64,000 nucleotides of DNA. It comes from Spizellomyces punctatus DAOM BR117 (lineage: Eukaryota; Chytridiomycota; Chytridiomycetes; Spizellomycetales; Spizellomycetaceae). The stretch is from the NCBI RefSeq assembly GCF_000182565.1, contig NW_015971544.1, forward strand, positions 789,783 through 853,782, in the 5' to 3' direction. The notes below the pieces were generated by a model. That model saw only the letters and a program-made list of their open reading frames with translations, ran no database searches and was not told where the DNA came from. This document shows positions 30,137-40,416 of the stretch, one piece after another. Position 1 is the first letter of the stretch. The number at the start of each line of letters is the position of its first letter. The translations under genes were made by a program, and so were the position numbers.

Positions 30137-30732
30137 AGATTATGAACTTTTATTTTAATAGATAGCAAGAATAGGAAACGAATTAAGTAATATTTATGTG
30201 GGTTTGTGATTATGCATTTCTAACTAATTGCATGCATCAGAAGCTTTGTTATCAGCAATTGTCGGATGAGATTCTCGTTGCAGGGGGCACCGTATTTACA
30301 AAACTATGTCATGTCTTCCCTGCAGCTCCATGTTTCTTCCAGCGCGGTTGAATGCCGACGAGCTAATGGCACCCAAGCTGGCTATTTCATGTAAAAAAGT
30401 GTTGAAGACAATGATGCCAGAAAGTTTGTCAAACCAACAGCCATTGATTGATCTGCTCGGTCTCAATGATAATCCTTGAAGGATTGGATATCATTATCTG
30501 TATCGTCCAAATGCATGAACCCAAAGTACTGAAGGCTCCATAACGCGATTCGTTACAAACAAAGCGGCAAAAATGCTCCAACACTTCTGCAACGCGTTAT
30601 TTGAAACGGCACTCGATAGTATCACGGGGGGCTGATGGGAGGATTTTAAACTTGTTGCTCTTCTTTTTTTTTTTTTGTTTCGACAGACCTTCTGCTGCAA
30701 AGGTTCCGTTCGGACTTTCATTGTCGCTCGTT
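30137..30732. other. Intergenic between the CSC1-like and Hv1-like genes
   Basis: About 600 bp. A 16-nt poly-T/pyrimidine run lies at about 30662-30678, just ahead of the next gene. No gene recognised. Confidence 0.5.
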
Positions 30733-31727
30733 ATGACTTTACAAAGACCTTCGCAAGACAGCGGGTCGGCGCCCTCTGATGACGTGCCCTTGCAAAGGAA
30801 AATGTCCTTTCGGGACCGTCTACCGACGGTACGGATGCCTTCACTTGGCATACGAAAACCATTCCAAAATTCGCCAAATGGAAAGGGAGCACCCACCAGT
30901 GCCGGAAGAGGAACATCTGTACAGAGTCGTATGAAGCTGAACATGGATACGAGAAGGATGAATTGGATCGTATTGGGTTTGATATTGCTGGATTTTTTGA
31001 CGGCGCGTACGTATTGGGATGTGTTGGGCACATTTTTGCACATTGTTAACGAAGGACTTTTGAACCCAATAGAGGCAGCAGTCTACGAATCCGTCTTTGA
31101 CACAGCAGATCCACCGGCCATGAACAAAGAACTCTACATTGCAAGTACCCTAAAGACCAACATACCCCACTTCACCACCGCGCGAACTTTCCTCTTTGCC
31201 TTCTCCCTCGGCCTTCGCATATTGTTTGTCTTTGAAATCCTACTTCGTGTCATCTCGTCAGGCCCCCTCAATTACATCCGCTCCCCGTGCAGCATCCTTG
31301 ACGCCGCCATCGTCATTGCGTCCATTGTCGTGCACACCGCCCTCCCCGCCCGAGAATCCCTACTAGCAAACAACATCATTTTTCTCCGTTTCGGGCGAGT
31401 CTATGCATTGATGGAAGCTGTAAAGTGGGATATCGTTACGCGGACAAAGAAAGATGTAGAGATAATGAGACGAGAGTGGGATGAGGAGATGGGAGTGCAG
31501 AGGCAAAGGACGCGGACATTGAAGCGACAATTGTCGGAGCACAAAACCAAGTTGAAAGTTTTGACGGGAGATATGGGGGTAATGGACGCTGAAAACGAGC
31601 GGCAAGTAGCAAGGAGTAAGTTATTCGTCTTCTGTCTTTCCAGATTTAGGATTTCATGATTGATCTTCAATGTACAGGCACATCGACAAAGTCAAAGCGA
31701 GCGAATTATGACTTTTTGAACGAGTAA
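30733..31727 (+). CDS. Hv1-like voltage-gated proton channel
   Basis: Two exons, 30733-31615 and 31678-31727, give 310 residues. After a basic N terminus, S1 holds LGLILLDFLTA, whose Asp lies where the Hv1 selectivity-filter Asp is. S2 holds FVFEILLRV with the conserved Glu and a basic residue. S3 holds ILDAAIVIAS, nearly the Hv1 ILDAxVVxxS motif with its Asp. S4 holds NIIFLRFGRVYALME. A charged helix with heptad-like pattern follows, like the Hv1 C-terminal coiled coil used for dimerisation. Relative to the Hv1 signature RxWRxxR, S4 here reads RxGRxxA: the Trp is Gly and the third Arg is Ala. Upstream in-frame sequence to 30601 lacks a conserved start and was excluded. Family role: voltage- and pH-gated proton efflux. 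Confidence 0.75.
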
Positions 31728-31953
31728 ATGGGTGCTCAATATCAGTTTAATCCACCAAGTTAGAATCCTTCAAACGTTCCAGTGACTGTAGTAAAGCGAG
31801 ATAGATAGTGTAGTTGAACTATAGAAATAGAAATGCCAACCCGCAATAGATTCCAGCCATAAATCGGTTCCATCGCATTCCAATGGAGGGCATAGGAGCA
31901 AAAGTTGCCGATTTGCACCGCAACCCTACAGAGTCACCTACTATCCTCCTCCA

Positions 31954-33531
31954 ATGTCATCAGAGGCCTCACCGACCGAATTACTCAGGGAACTACACGT
32001 TCAGTTCATTGTGGGACTAGACAAGGTACAGCCACCTACAAGGCGCCAAAACCTCCAACCCACGTAGGATGGAGATGAACGTAAACTTTAGAGTGCAGTG
32101 TCTGATAGCGGTACACTTAAAAGCGGAAAGATGAGTTCGAATATTGGGCGAGCGAACATTTACGGCTGAATGGTATTATTTGTGTACAGTAGTTCCCATT
32201 GAGCTGGAAACCCGTCTGAAAAATCTTTTATCCGGTTTAGGTGTTTACTGGGGCCTCACGGCTCTCGATTTGATGAATCGAAAGGATGAATTGGCCAAAG
32301 AAGACGTTATTGATTTTGTTCTTTCATGTCAGCAGGATAATGGTATGTACTGCCCAATGAGTATCTCCGATGCTCCTTCTGATCAAACCCTTGCTACAGG
32401 AGGTTTTGGTGGAATGACCGATCACGACGCGCACCTTCTCTATACCCTGAGCGCTATCCAAATTTTGGCTACACTAGATGCAATCGATCGATTGGATGTA
32501 GAAAAAGTGGTCGAATGTATTTAATTGTGATTTTGCATTGTTGTTCCACACCATAGTTATTCAGGAGCAATTCTTCCCTACTAGTCGTCAAATCATTATC
32601 GCGACCCGACGGGTCCTTCGCGGGTGACGAGTGGGGCGAGGTCGATACGCGATTTACATATTGCGCGCTATCCTGTCTATCATTATTAAATCGACTTGAT
32701 GCGGTCGATGTGAAGAAAACGGTTGAATATATTGATTCTTGTCGCAACTTTGATGGTGGTTATGGGAGCGTACCCGGGGCTGAGTCCCATGCGGGGCAAA
32801 GTAAGTGTACAGTCTTTGAGCTCGTGCCTACTACATCATGATAATGTTTGACCTTTCAGTATTCTGCTGTGTTGGAGCGCTTGCGATTGTAAATTCTTTG
32901 CATCTGGTGGATGCTGATCAACTGGGGTGGTGGCTCGCTGAGCGACAACTCAAAAACGGAGGACTGAACGGTAGACCCGAGAAGCTTGAAGATGTGAGTG
33001 GTCCATCAGGAAAATTCATATGCAATGTACAGGGAACGGAATTCCCAATGATGCTACACCCTGTGTCGCTGATCGGCCATACGGCTGCATGTGAAGAAAA
33101 ATCTTTTTGTTGATACTGAGGGAATTCCGTTTTCTCGTGGCGATTCGGAAGTGATTCAAGATTCCCGAGTCACACTTTGAGCCTGGTAAGACTAACGCTT
33201 ATTCATTCAGGTCTGTTATTCATGGTGGGTTATTTCAGCCCTTGCCATCCTCGATCGAACCCACTGGATCAATAAGCAAAAGCTGACTGAATTCATTTTG
33301 AGCTCACAAGTAAGAATTGTAGGATTGTAGCAGTCCCGTAGCTTGTCGATGACCAATCATATTTAGGACACGGAAACGGGTGGTATAGCAGATCGACCAG
33401 GCGACTACCCCGATGTTTTTCACACATTGTTTGGGGTGGCTGGGCTATCACTGTTGGGGTATGAAGGGTTAAAGGCTGTGGATCCCAGATATTGCATGCC
33501 TCGTTATGTTATTGAGCGCATTATTGGGTAG
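31954..33531 (+). CDS. BET2: Rab geranylgeranyltransferase beta subunit (Bet2)
   Basis: Eight exons: 31954-32025, 32124-32172, 32241-32342, 32400-32516, 32585-32800, 32860-32993, 33211-33309 and 33367-33531, giving 317 residues, the usual size. The first exon reads [19 protein letters not shown]. Diagnostic blocks follow: [86 protein letters not shown], and [19 protein letters not shown] near the C terminus. The zinc ligands expected for prenyltransferase beta subunits are present: Asp in the ...EVDTRF block region, Cys in CYSWW and His in DVFHT. It forms the catalytic partner of Bet4 and prenylates Rab GTPases escorted by REP. The intron before exon 7 is the longest (217 bp). Confidence 0.93.
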
Positions 33532-33913
33532 GTATAATAATGCGTATTAGCCACATAGTAGTACATTCCAACCACCCTACATGATCGGTTGATTACAAAA
33601 GCAATTGAGCCGGCTTACAGCATCACATGAAACCTTTGCGGTGTTTGACAAAGCTCCAATTCGCCGCTGTCGTTGCAGTGTTAGAAATAAATTAAACCGA
33701 ACTGGCACTTGCGTATGGATTTTTACCCTCTGCCCGACGTTGTCGCCCTCTCCGTTCATCGGGCAGTTAGTCCGCCTTGTACAGGGGATTGGGATTATTC
33801 CCTGCATTTTTGCACTCTGCCTTCGCTGCCAGTGTGGTAACAATCAACATTTTAGTGTTTTTAAGCGGTCTGGCTGCATCCGAAACACCGCAGCACGATC
33901 GCAAGCCCACGTC

Positions 33914-36900
33914 ATGGCTCCGGAGTATCCGATAAATAGCAATGACCTGACCGAGGATCAGATCCTTGACGTGAAAGCATCCTGGCTGGACCCTGATACA
34001 GATATCGAGGGAGGAGAACACAACATGGCGGGGGTCTTTGAGAGACTATCACGATTGTCCTTATTCTCGGTTTCAGATTACACCCTTGATCTGTCCACCG
34101 ATTTTGATGATGATTTCGACGAATTCAACGGTGCTGGGGAGGTAGCGGACATGTCGGTGAAAGACTTGATTGTAAAGTACCATTGGATTGGCGATGTTGG
34201 AATTGTCGAGAACCTATTTGAAATTCCTTCGGATCTGGATACGGCGGCACAAAAAATCCTCGTAGAGGATAGGAAACGGATGGCTGAGATCATCCACAAC
34301 GCACATACACCTCTTTCTACGTCCAAGATTAGTCAAACCGCCTCTACCAGGTCTCAAGAGTTACTCCAGCTGCATGCACGGCTGAGTTATGTGATTACAA
34401 CGTACCATTGGGTGGGCGATGTGGGAATCCTGCAAAGATTATTTGATGAGGGTGTTGTGGAAGGTGGAGAAAAGGTCTTGGTGGCAGATCGGCGAAGAAT
34501 GTTGGGGCTGCTGGAGGTGTATCATCCCATTTTGACGGTGACCCATCTTGCTGAAGAGGAAGTCAACGATGATGATACTCTTGATTATCTCATTGAGGAG
34601 GAACGCACGAAGCATGGTGTGGATACTCAACAACTCGTCCATCTGAACCTTCTCATCACTGACATTATCGCATCATATCATTGGATCGGGGACATCACGG
34701 TTTTGAGTAAAATCTTTACCCTTGGAAAGGAAGAGGATGGACTGTTGGGTGACCGGTTAAGAATGCTGGATGTCCTAAGACCTTCTCATCCATACATAAA
34801 CATCAACTCTGATCTCTACGATCCGGACACCCTCTTAACCAATATGATCATCAAACATCACTGGGTGGGTGAAACAAAGGTTGCAGAGAAACTGTTTGAC
34901 CTGTCAGTTGCGTATGCGTGGGACGCAAATGCAGAAAGCTATTCCTTGGTCCACGACCGAGAAAGGATGTTACAGGTTTTGAAATCATACCATCCGTTAT
35001 TGGAGCTTGAAAACCCGTATGAAGCTTTACGGGACGCTAATGCACGGTTAGTCGAATTGGTCGAAAAGTATCATTGGATCGGCGATACTACGGTACTCCA
35101 TCAGATCTTCGACTTTCGCCACAATCAAGACACCGAGCATATCCTTCTCTCCGATCGTAAAAGAATGCTGGAAGCCCTCACGGCGGTTCACCCTCTTGTT
35201 GCTGTCAATTCTCACTTGTACGATGTCGACGTCCTCCTTGTTAAAGTGATCGGTATGTATCATTGGATCGGGGACGTTGAACTTGTGGAGCAATTATTCG
35301 ATTTAGAGTTTGTCGAGGACAGCGAAGGGGCGGATGTGGAGGTGGTTTTGGCGGATAGGAGGAGGATGGTGAGGATTTTGTTAGCCTACCATGACGGACT
35401 GAAATCCGCTACCTCGACCGATGCGATGAATATAGACTATGAGACGCTTCCAAGTGTGTCAAATGACGAACAGCAGGTGATTGATGATCACCTCCGACTC
35501 TCCTACCATTATGAAGAGGCATTCCGGGCACAGCAGGTTATCGATGACCATTTGCAACGGTCGTACGATTATGAAAAGGTGTTCCGAGCGCAGCAAGTGG
35601 TTGATGAACATCTCCAACTGTCGTACGATTATGAAAAGGTGTTCCGGGCACAGCAAGTGGTTGATGAACATCTCCAACTGTCGTATGATTATGAAAAAGC
35701 TTTCCGGGAACAGGAGACACAACAACAGCCAAGTGAACAGGAAGTGGTCGATGAACACCTTCGACTTTCCTACGAATATGAAAAGGCTTTCCGGGCTCAG
35801 CAGACACAACGACCGTTAAGTGATCAGCAAGTCGTTGATGAACATCTCCGACTTTCCTACGAATATGAAAAGGCTTTTCGGGCACAGCAGGTTATCGATG
35901 ACCATCTGCAACTGTCGTACGATTATGAAAAGGTGTTCCGAGCACAGCAAGTGGTTGATGAACATCTCCAACTGTCGTATGATTATGAAAAGGCTTTCCG
36001 GGAACAGGAGACACAACAACAGCCAAGTGACCAGCAAGTGGTTGATGAACACCTCCGACTTTCGTACGAATATGAAGCCACGTTCCGGGCACAAGAGGTG
36101 GTTGATGATCATCTCAAGCTCTCCTACGATTATGAAACAGCTTTTCGAGCACAAGAGGTGGTTGATGATCACCTCCAACTGTCATACGATTATGAAAAGG
36201 CATTCCGGGCACAACAGGTCGTTGATGATCACCTTGCCCTTTCATATGAATACGAAGCTGCTGCTCGAGTCCAGGAGGCAAAAGAGGAAGGCCAGAAGGA
36301 TGTTGACGACCATTTACGCCTCTCATATGAATACGAGAAGGCGTTCCGGAAGCAAACTCAAGACGGTACAATTTATTCACGAGACCTAGCGAGGAGTGTC
36401 GCTGATACGCGACAGTCTTTATTCGATGATAAGCATGTACAGGAGACATTGCGAGATTCAACCGATCAAAACACAATCGACGAACATCTGAAACTTTCGT
36501 ATGTGTATGAGAAATCCTTTCTTGCAGCACTCGCCAAAACCGAAGGGACCTCTCGCAGTATCCGGGTTTCTGAAAAGATTGCCTCGACGACGGAAGGGAC
36601 ACATGATCTAAAGTTTTTGGAGCACCTTGTTCAGCGAGTTGAGGGTGCAGCGGATCTGCTAGACAGTCAAGAGTCCCGCCAGACGTTGGTGAATAAACTG
36701 AAAGGGTTGGTCGAGAGATTGGAGAGTGTCGGTGTTCAACCACGGGCTGCGGAAGAGAGGCGGACGGGTGATTCACAAGAGGTGGTCGACAATCATTTGG
36801 CGATGAGCTACCGGTTAGAAGCCGAGTGGTGGAAAAAGATGGCCTCTGCTCAGCCTATGGCAGAGCAGAGGACAATCAGCGTCAGAGTCATTCCCCAGAC

Positions 36901-38278
36901 AACAGACGATCGAAGTAGATCATATTGGGAATCGTACGCAACAAGCATCAAGAGCAACGTACCTGACGACAAAGAGGCATTGGTAGAGGATGTACACACC
37001 GACCCAGAACAGTGGGCAGCGGAACTTGACCGGCTCAAAACTCTGGCCAGACATTTACGCTCGACCCCTTCTTCAGAACGAGTGAGGCTATTAAATACAT
37101 ATCTAGAAGGACAGGTTGGTGAAGCATCGGTTGATGTTTTACGAGGGGAGATCAAAGACGCTGTCAAGAGGATGGGGGATGTGGATGCTGACTGGTTGGA
37201 CGGTTTAATAAGCACTTGGGAAGAAGGTGTAAGGGAATTTGAAGAGGAAGAGACCATTCCCGACACAGGCTTCTCCTCCCCTGTCACTGAGCGCGAAAGA
37301 CTCCCAACACCGTCGATTGATTTTGAAACCCTCCAAACCCGAATCCAAACACTGGAAGCCACCCTTTCCAAAACACAATCTGCCCTTTCCCAAATTACCA
37401 TCGACCACCAACTGCTACTATCCTACTCCAACGATCTGACAGCCGCCGTCTTACCCCTCCGCCCATCATCACCCGAAAGCAACCACAGCCATCAAACCCA
37501 ACTCCAACACTTCACCCACAACCTCACCCACCTGCTCTCGCTAGCGCACAGATACACATCCCTCCAACAAACACTTCATGACACCGAAGCACGTCTGCGC
37601 GCTCGCGACACATACCTCCGCACCACAGTCTTGGATTCCGCACGCCAGGTTCAGTCATTAGAACAAAGGGTCTCGGATCTTACCTCAGAGAATGAAGACC
37701 TAAAACAGGACTTGAAGCTCGAACAGCGGGGCAAAAGGTCATTGGAAAGGGAACTCTTGCAAATGGATGAAGGATTGAGAGACTGCGGGTGTGGCTTCCG
37801 ACGATCAGGACGAACCAGTCGAACTGGCAGTTTTGCCAGCGTGTCAAGTACTAAAGACGATGGGCACGATGGAGTCGAACCGCGTCGTCGACCTAGCCGT
37901 ACAGGAAGCTTTACCAGCTTATTGCACTCAAAACTCGATGACCTTCAAGATTCCGATGTCATTATCCATGATGTACCAGACGACGCCATAGAGACAAGAT
38001 CCAACATTGATTCACTCAAAGCAGAAACATTTGCACTCAAGTACGCCCTGAATCAGCTCAAGACGCAAAATCAATCGTTATCATCCCGACTCGAATCACT
38101 AGAACAGGACCGGGAACGGAGGGTGAAGGAGGAAATGCGATTTGTTGGCGAAGAACGTAGCAAAGATGAGAAAAAGCTGGCAACAAAGCAATCTCCGATA
38201 TCACCCGTTGGAAAGTCACCCAAAGTTCGAATGTCATTTCCGCAAACACGGAACCCATTCCATATAGACCAGGAATAA
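33914..38278 (+). CDS. Large repeat protein: YHWIGD repeats, then VVDEHLxLSYxYE repeats, then coiled coil
   Basis: A single exon of 1454 residues starting MAPEYPINSN, the first ATG of the frame. I do not recognise the family. Part 1 (about residues 80-500) has six loose repeats built around YHWIGDV...LF...DRxRML...YHPL, spaced 60-90 residues. Part 2 (about 520-815) has some thirteen near-identical 20-residue repeats of the form QVVDEHLQLSYDYEKAFRAQ, some extended to 29 by ETQQQPSDQ. Two diverged copies lie further on (about 36475 and 36780). Part 3 is acidic and Ser-rich. The C terminus has two coiled-coil stretches (SLEQRVSDLTSENEDLK and LKYALNQLKTQNQSL). No signal peptide or membrane segment is visible. 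The repeats are amphipathic and probably helical, suggesting a scaffold or cytoskeletal protein; that is inference. Confidence 0.8.
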   Translation: MAPEYPINSNDLTEDQILDVKASWLDPDTDIEGGEHNMAGVFERLSRLSLFSVSDYTLDLSTDFDDDFDEFNGAGEVADMSVKDLIVKYHWIGDVGIVENLFEIPSDLDTAAQKILVEDRKRMAEIIHNAHTPLSTSKISQTASTRSQELLQLHARLSYVITTYHWVGDVGILQRLFDEGVVEGGEKVLVADRRRMLGLLEVYHPILTVTHLAEEEVNDDDTLDYLIEEERTKHGVDTQQLVHLNLLITDIIASYHWIGDITVLSKIFTLGKEEDGLLGDRLRMLDVLRPSHPYININSDLYDPDTLLTNMIIKHHWVGETKVAEKLFDLSVAYAWDANAESYSLVHDRERMLQVLKSYHPLLELENPYEALRDANARLVELVEKYHWIGDTTVLHQIFDFRHNQDTEHILLSDRKRMLEALTAVHPLVAVNSHLYDVDVLLVKVIGMYHWIGDVELVEQLFDLEFVEDSEGADVEVVLADRRRMVRILLAYHDGLKSATSTDAMNIDYETLPSVSNDEQQVIDDHLRLSYHYEEAFRAQQVIDDHLQRSYDYEKVFRAQQVVDEHLQLSYDYEKVFRAQQVVDEHLQLSYDYEKAFREQETQQQPSEQEVVDEHLRLSYEYEKAFRAQQTQRPLSDQQVVDEHLRLSYEYEKAFRAQQVIDDHLQLSYDYEKVFRAQQVVDEHLQLSYDYEKAFREQETQQQPSDQQVVDEHLRLSYEYEATFRAQEVVDDHLKLSYDYETAFRAQEVVDDHLQLSYDYEKAFRAQQVVDDHLALSYEYEAAARVQEAKEEGQKDVDDHLRLSYEYEKAFRKQTQDGTIYSRDLARSVADTRQSLFDDKHVQETLRDSTDQNTIDEHLKLSYVYEKSFLAALAKTEGTSRSIRVSEKIASTTEGTHDLKFLEHLVQRVEGAADLLDSQESRQTLVNKLKGLVERLESVGVQPRAAEERRTGDSQEVVDNHLAMSYRLEAEWWKKMASAQPMAEQRTISVRVIPQTTDDRSRSYWESYATSIKSNVPDDKEALVEDVHTDPEQWAAELDRLKTLARHLRSTPSSERVRLLNTYLEGQVGEASVDVLRGEIKDAVKRMGDVDADWLDGLISTWEEGVREFEEEETIPDTGFSSPVTERERLPTPSIDFETLQTRIQTLEATLSKTQSALSQITIDHQLLLSYSNDLTAAVLPLRPSSPESNHSHQTQLQHFTHNLTHLLSLAHRYTSLQQTLHDTEARLRARDTYLRTTVLDSARQVQSLEQRVSDLTSENEDLKQDLKLEQRGKRSLERELLQMDEGLRDCGCGFRRSGRTSRTGSFASVSSTKDDGHDGVEPRRRPSRTGSFTSLLHSKLDDLQDSDVIIHDVPDDAIETRSNIDSLKAETFALKYALNQLKTQNQSLSSRLESLEQDRERRVKEEMRFVGEERSKDEKKLATKQSPISPVGKSPKVRMSFPQTRNPFHIDQE
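34160..35400 (+). repeat. Six diverged YHWIGD coding repeats
   Basis: The motif YHWIGD or YHWVGD/HHWVGE occurs at about 34167, 34402, 34675, 34854, 35067 and 35256, each followed at 30-45 residues by DRxRML. The DNA copies have diverged, so this array is older than the 60-bp array that follows. Confidence 0.8.
35473..36356 (+). repeat. In-gene 60-bp coding tandem repeat
   Basis: About thirteen copies of a 60-bp unit, some with 27-bp insertions, encode the VVDEHLxLSYxYE repeats. A higher-order duplication is visible: copies near 35530-35750 and 35890-36050 repeat the same order of variants. Confidence 0.9.
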
Positions 38279-38472
38279 TAGTTTTGTAAATTTCGATTTA
38301 GGATGCGCTGTGCCTTGAAGTACATGATTTTACTATATTTTGTCAATATAATGCTTGTTCTGCTGAATATCTGGCGTTGTGCTGTGCTGCACCGGAAAGA
38401 CATCTGGGATCACGCATCCTGATTCAGCGTGGAAAAACATTACGAAAAAAAAAGGGTACCGAGCACTTGACA

Positions 38473-38545
38473 TGCGAGATGTGAGGATCGAACTCACGAC
38501 CTTGAGATTATGAGACTCACGCTCTACCGACTGAGCCAATCTCGC
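38473..38545 (-). tRNA. tRNA-Met(CAT), elongator
   Basis: 73 nt with acceptor stem GCGAGAT/ATCTCGC, D arm GCTC/GAGC, anticodon loop CTCATAA (CAT), T arm TGAGT-loop-region TTCGATC and discriminator A. The T-T pair at the base of the anticodon loop also occurs in yeast elongator tRNA-Met. No intron and no encoded CCA. Confidence 0.95.
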
Positions 38546-39436
38546 TTTGCTTTGGACAGGGGAGCTAGCAATTTAGGTTGGGTGAACTGCCACTCTCAAC
38601 ACCGAAGACCTAATGACTTAAAAAGGGGTACCATAACAACATGAGCGGCCTACAATTTGTGTAAGATTCCAAGAGAGCAAAGAGATTTTCCTTCTGGTTT
38701 GGGCAGATATTGCTGGCCTCGCAGCATGCTGCTGTACACCTTCTTGTTCTTCTTCCACCGTGCATAGGAAGTGGCCCAAGTTGCCTTGATGGAGAGAATT
38801 CACATGAAATACTTACACCTTTGGTGTTAGTGACAACGCTGCCTCTCCACCTTAGCCGGACATTGCTTTCTGAGCCCTACGTATTTACCAATTCAATGCT
38901 ACCGAAATCGGGCTGTTGGGATATTCAGCATGGGCTGGGGGAGAAACTTGGGATATATGGAGAGCTAGTGATGATCGATTCCAGGACAAAATCTCCGGGT
39001 TCGATCATTCATCTGGAGATATGTGCTCTCTGTAACCACAAATGTACGAAATTACACATTGGGACAGGTACTATGCTGTGGCTCACTTACTTGTATATGG
39101 GCGGCTCCTAGGCTACACGAGTGCCAAAGCTTCGAAAGGTGGGAGAGATTAAGTTGCACATGCCGAACCAGCTGGTTTGCTAGGGCGACTGTCATGAACA
39201 AGATGAGACATGGACAAAGGAGGTTTTCCACAGCGGAAAGTTCAATGGCTCTTTGAAAACCGTTGGAAAGTTGGAACATGAATGGTGGTGGCATTAATAC
39301 AGCAGAACTGGAACGCAAAAACCTTGGATAGGTGTCATAGAGGAAGCAAACATTTATCCTGTAAAAAACAACAGTTTTCTTATCGGTTGCCCCTTATAGG
39401 AGGTATATTTTACAATACTTCACCCCATACACATTC
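38546..39436. other. Gene-poor stretch
   Basis: No family recognised in about 890 bp. The longest open frame (38710-39111) has no motif support. Confidence 0.4.
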
Positions 39437-39521
39437 GATGAACATCTCCAATTGTCGTATGATTATGAAAAAGCTTTCCGGGAACAGGAGACACAACAAC
39501 AGCCAAGTGAACAGGAAGTGG
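39437..39521 (+). repeat. 85-bp copy of the upstream repeat gene
   Basis: This segment matches 35663-35747 inside the repeat protein gene at 84 of 85 positions, in the same orientation. The match starts at GATGAACATC and ends at GGAAGTGG; flanks do not match. A TAA follows after two codons, so it is a pasted fragment rather than a gene. Confidence 0.9.
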
Positions 39522-39546
39522 CCTAAATACATATTTATACAATTTT

Positions 39547-39649
39547 CATAGAACGCACTGCTTACAGGAGATGCACGGAGATAATGTTGTTTAACCCTCT
39601 TCGTCCGAGACCTCTGCCGTCCAATCCAGATATTTTCCAGTACTTCACC
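39547..39649 (+). repeat. Left arm of a long inverted repeat
   Basis: Matches the reverse complement of 40099-40213 with few substitutions and one roughly 12-bp length difference. Similarity continues weakly about 10 bp further outward. Confidence 0.85.
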
Positions 39650-40098
39650 CCAGCAAATACATATTTCGTACATCTTGATCATCTGCGCTCCCCAACTTAC
39701 ACCGAGTTCTCTTCAACCGCTCTGCCAACACCCCACGCTTGAGTGTCTTCTATATGTCTGGTCGAGGGGGAATGGCTGGTCGAGAGGGTATGTGTGGTCG
39801 AGGGGGTTGAAGGGAATATTTCGAAGGCGACGAGAAGTTTCCTCTCTTTCACCGCCTACCGTCAAAATGTCCGAGCGTGTGAATTTACAGGAACATCAAC
39901 AAAGGAGAAGCTGGATCCCGCTGCTCCTCCTGTCCAAACTTCCGCGGCCAAGTCATCTTCCTCCTCCACGGCACCAGACTGTATAACGTTGGATACGCCA
40001 TGCGGTCCGCAAGACATATCATGGTGGGCAGGAGAACAGCACCCTCGAGGCGAAGGAAATCTATCCGCTCATCAGCGATGCCGTCTTCGCAGAGTTGT

Positions 40099-40213
40099 GG
40101 TGAAGTACTGGAAAATATCTGGATTTGACGGCAGAGGTCTCGGAAGAAGAGGATGATGAGGAAGATTAAACAACATTATCTCCGTACATCTCCTGTAAGC
40201 AGTGCGTTCTATG
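40099..40213 (-). repeat. Right arm of a long inverted repeat
   Basis: Reverse complement of 39547-39649. One frame of this arm ends in an acidic run (VSEEEDDEED then TAA), so the arms may come from the 3' end of a protein gene. The 450-bp interior shows no recognised domain. Confidence 0.8.
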
Positions 40214-40358
40214 AAAAATGTATAAGAACGTCAAAGGCGGGGAGGCCAGTGGGAAAGAAGCTTGGGTCGAGAAGCCAGACGTCTAATGTTAAATATACGA
40301 GACTTTATGGCACAGTCATACTACCACCTCTCACGTCATGCAAACACAGCTTGGTGGA

Positions 40359-40416
40359 TTGAACCACTGAGTCTGGCGACAACCAGCCCGGAGAACCTAA
40401 CTAGCTAACCAACTCC
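40359..40416 (-). repeat. tRNA-like segment related to the Fanzor element end
   Basis: Shares with 15393-15433 the blocks GATTGAACC, GGCGACAACCAG, CGGA-AA and CTAACTA in the same order, with a 9-bp difference in spacing. On the minus strand it has a B-box-like GGTTCAATCC. It may be a relic of a related element end or a tRNA-derived repeat. Confidence 0.55.

Noticed and set aside
33605-33913. Upstream extension of the large repeat protein
   Set aside because: The open frame continues to 33605 but begins with TTG and contains no ATG before 33914; the extra part is Cys-rich and has no repeat character.
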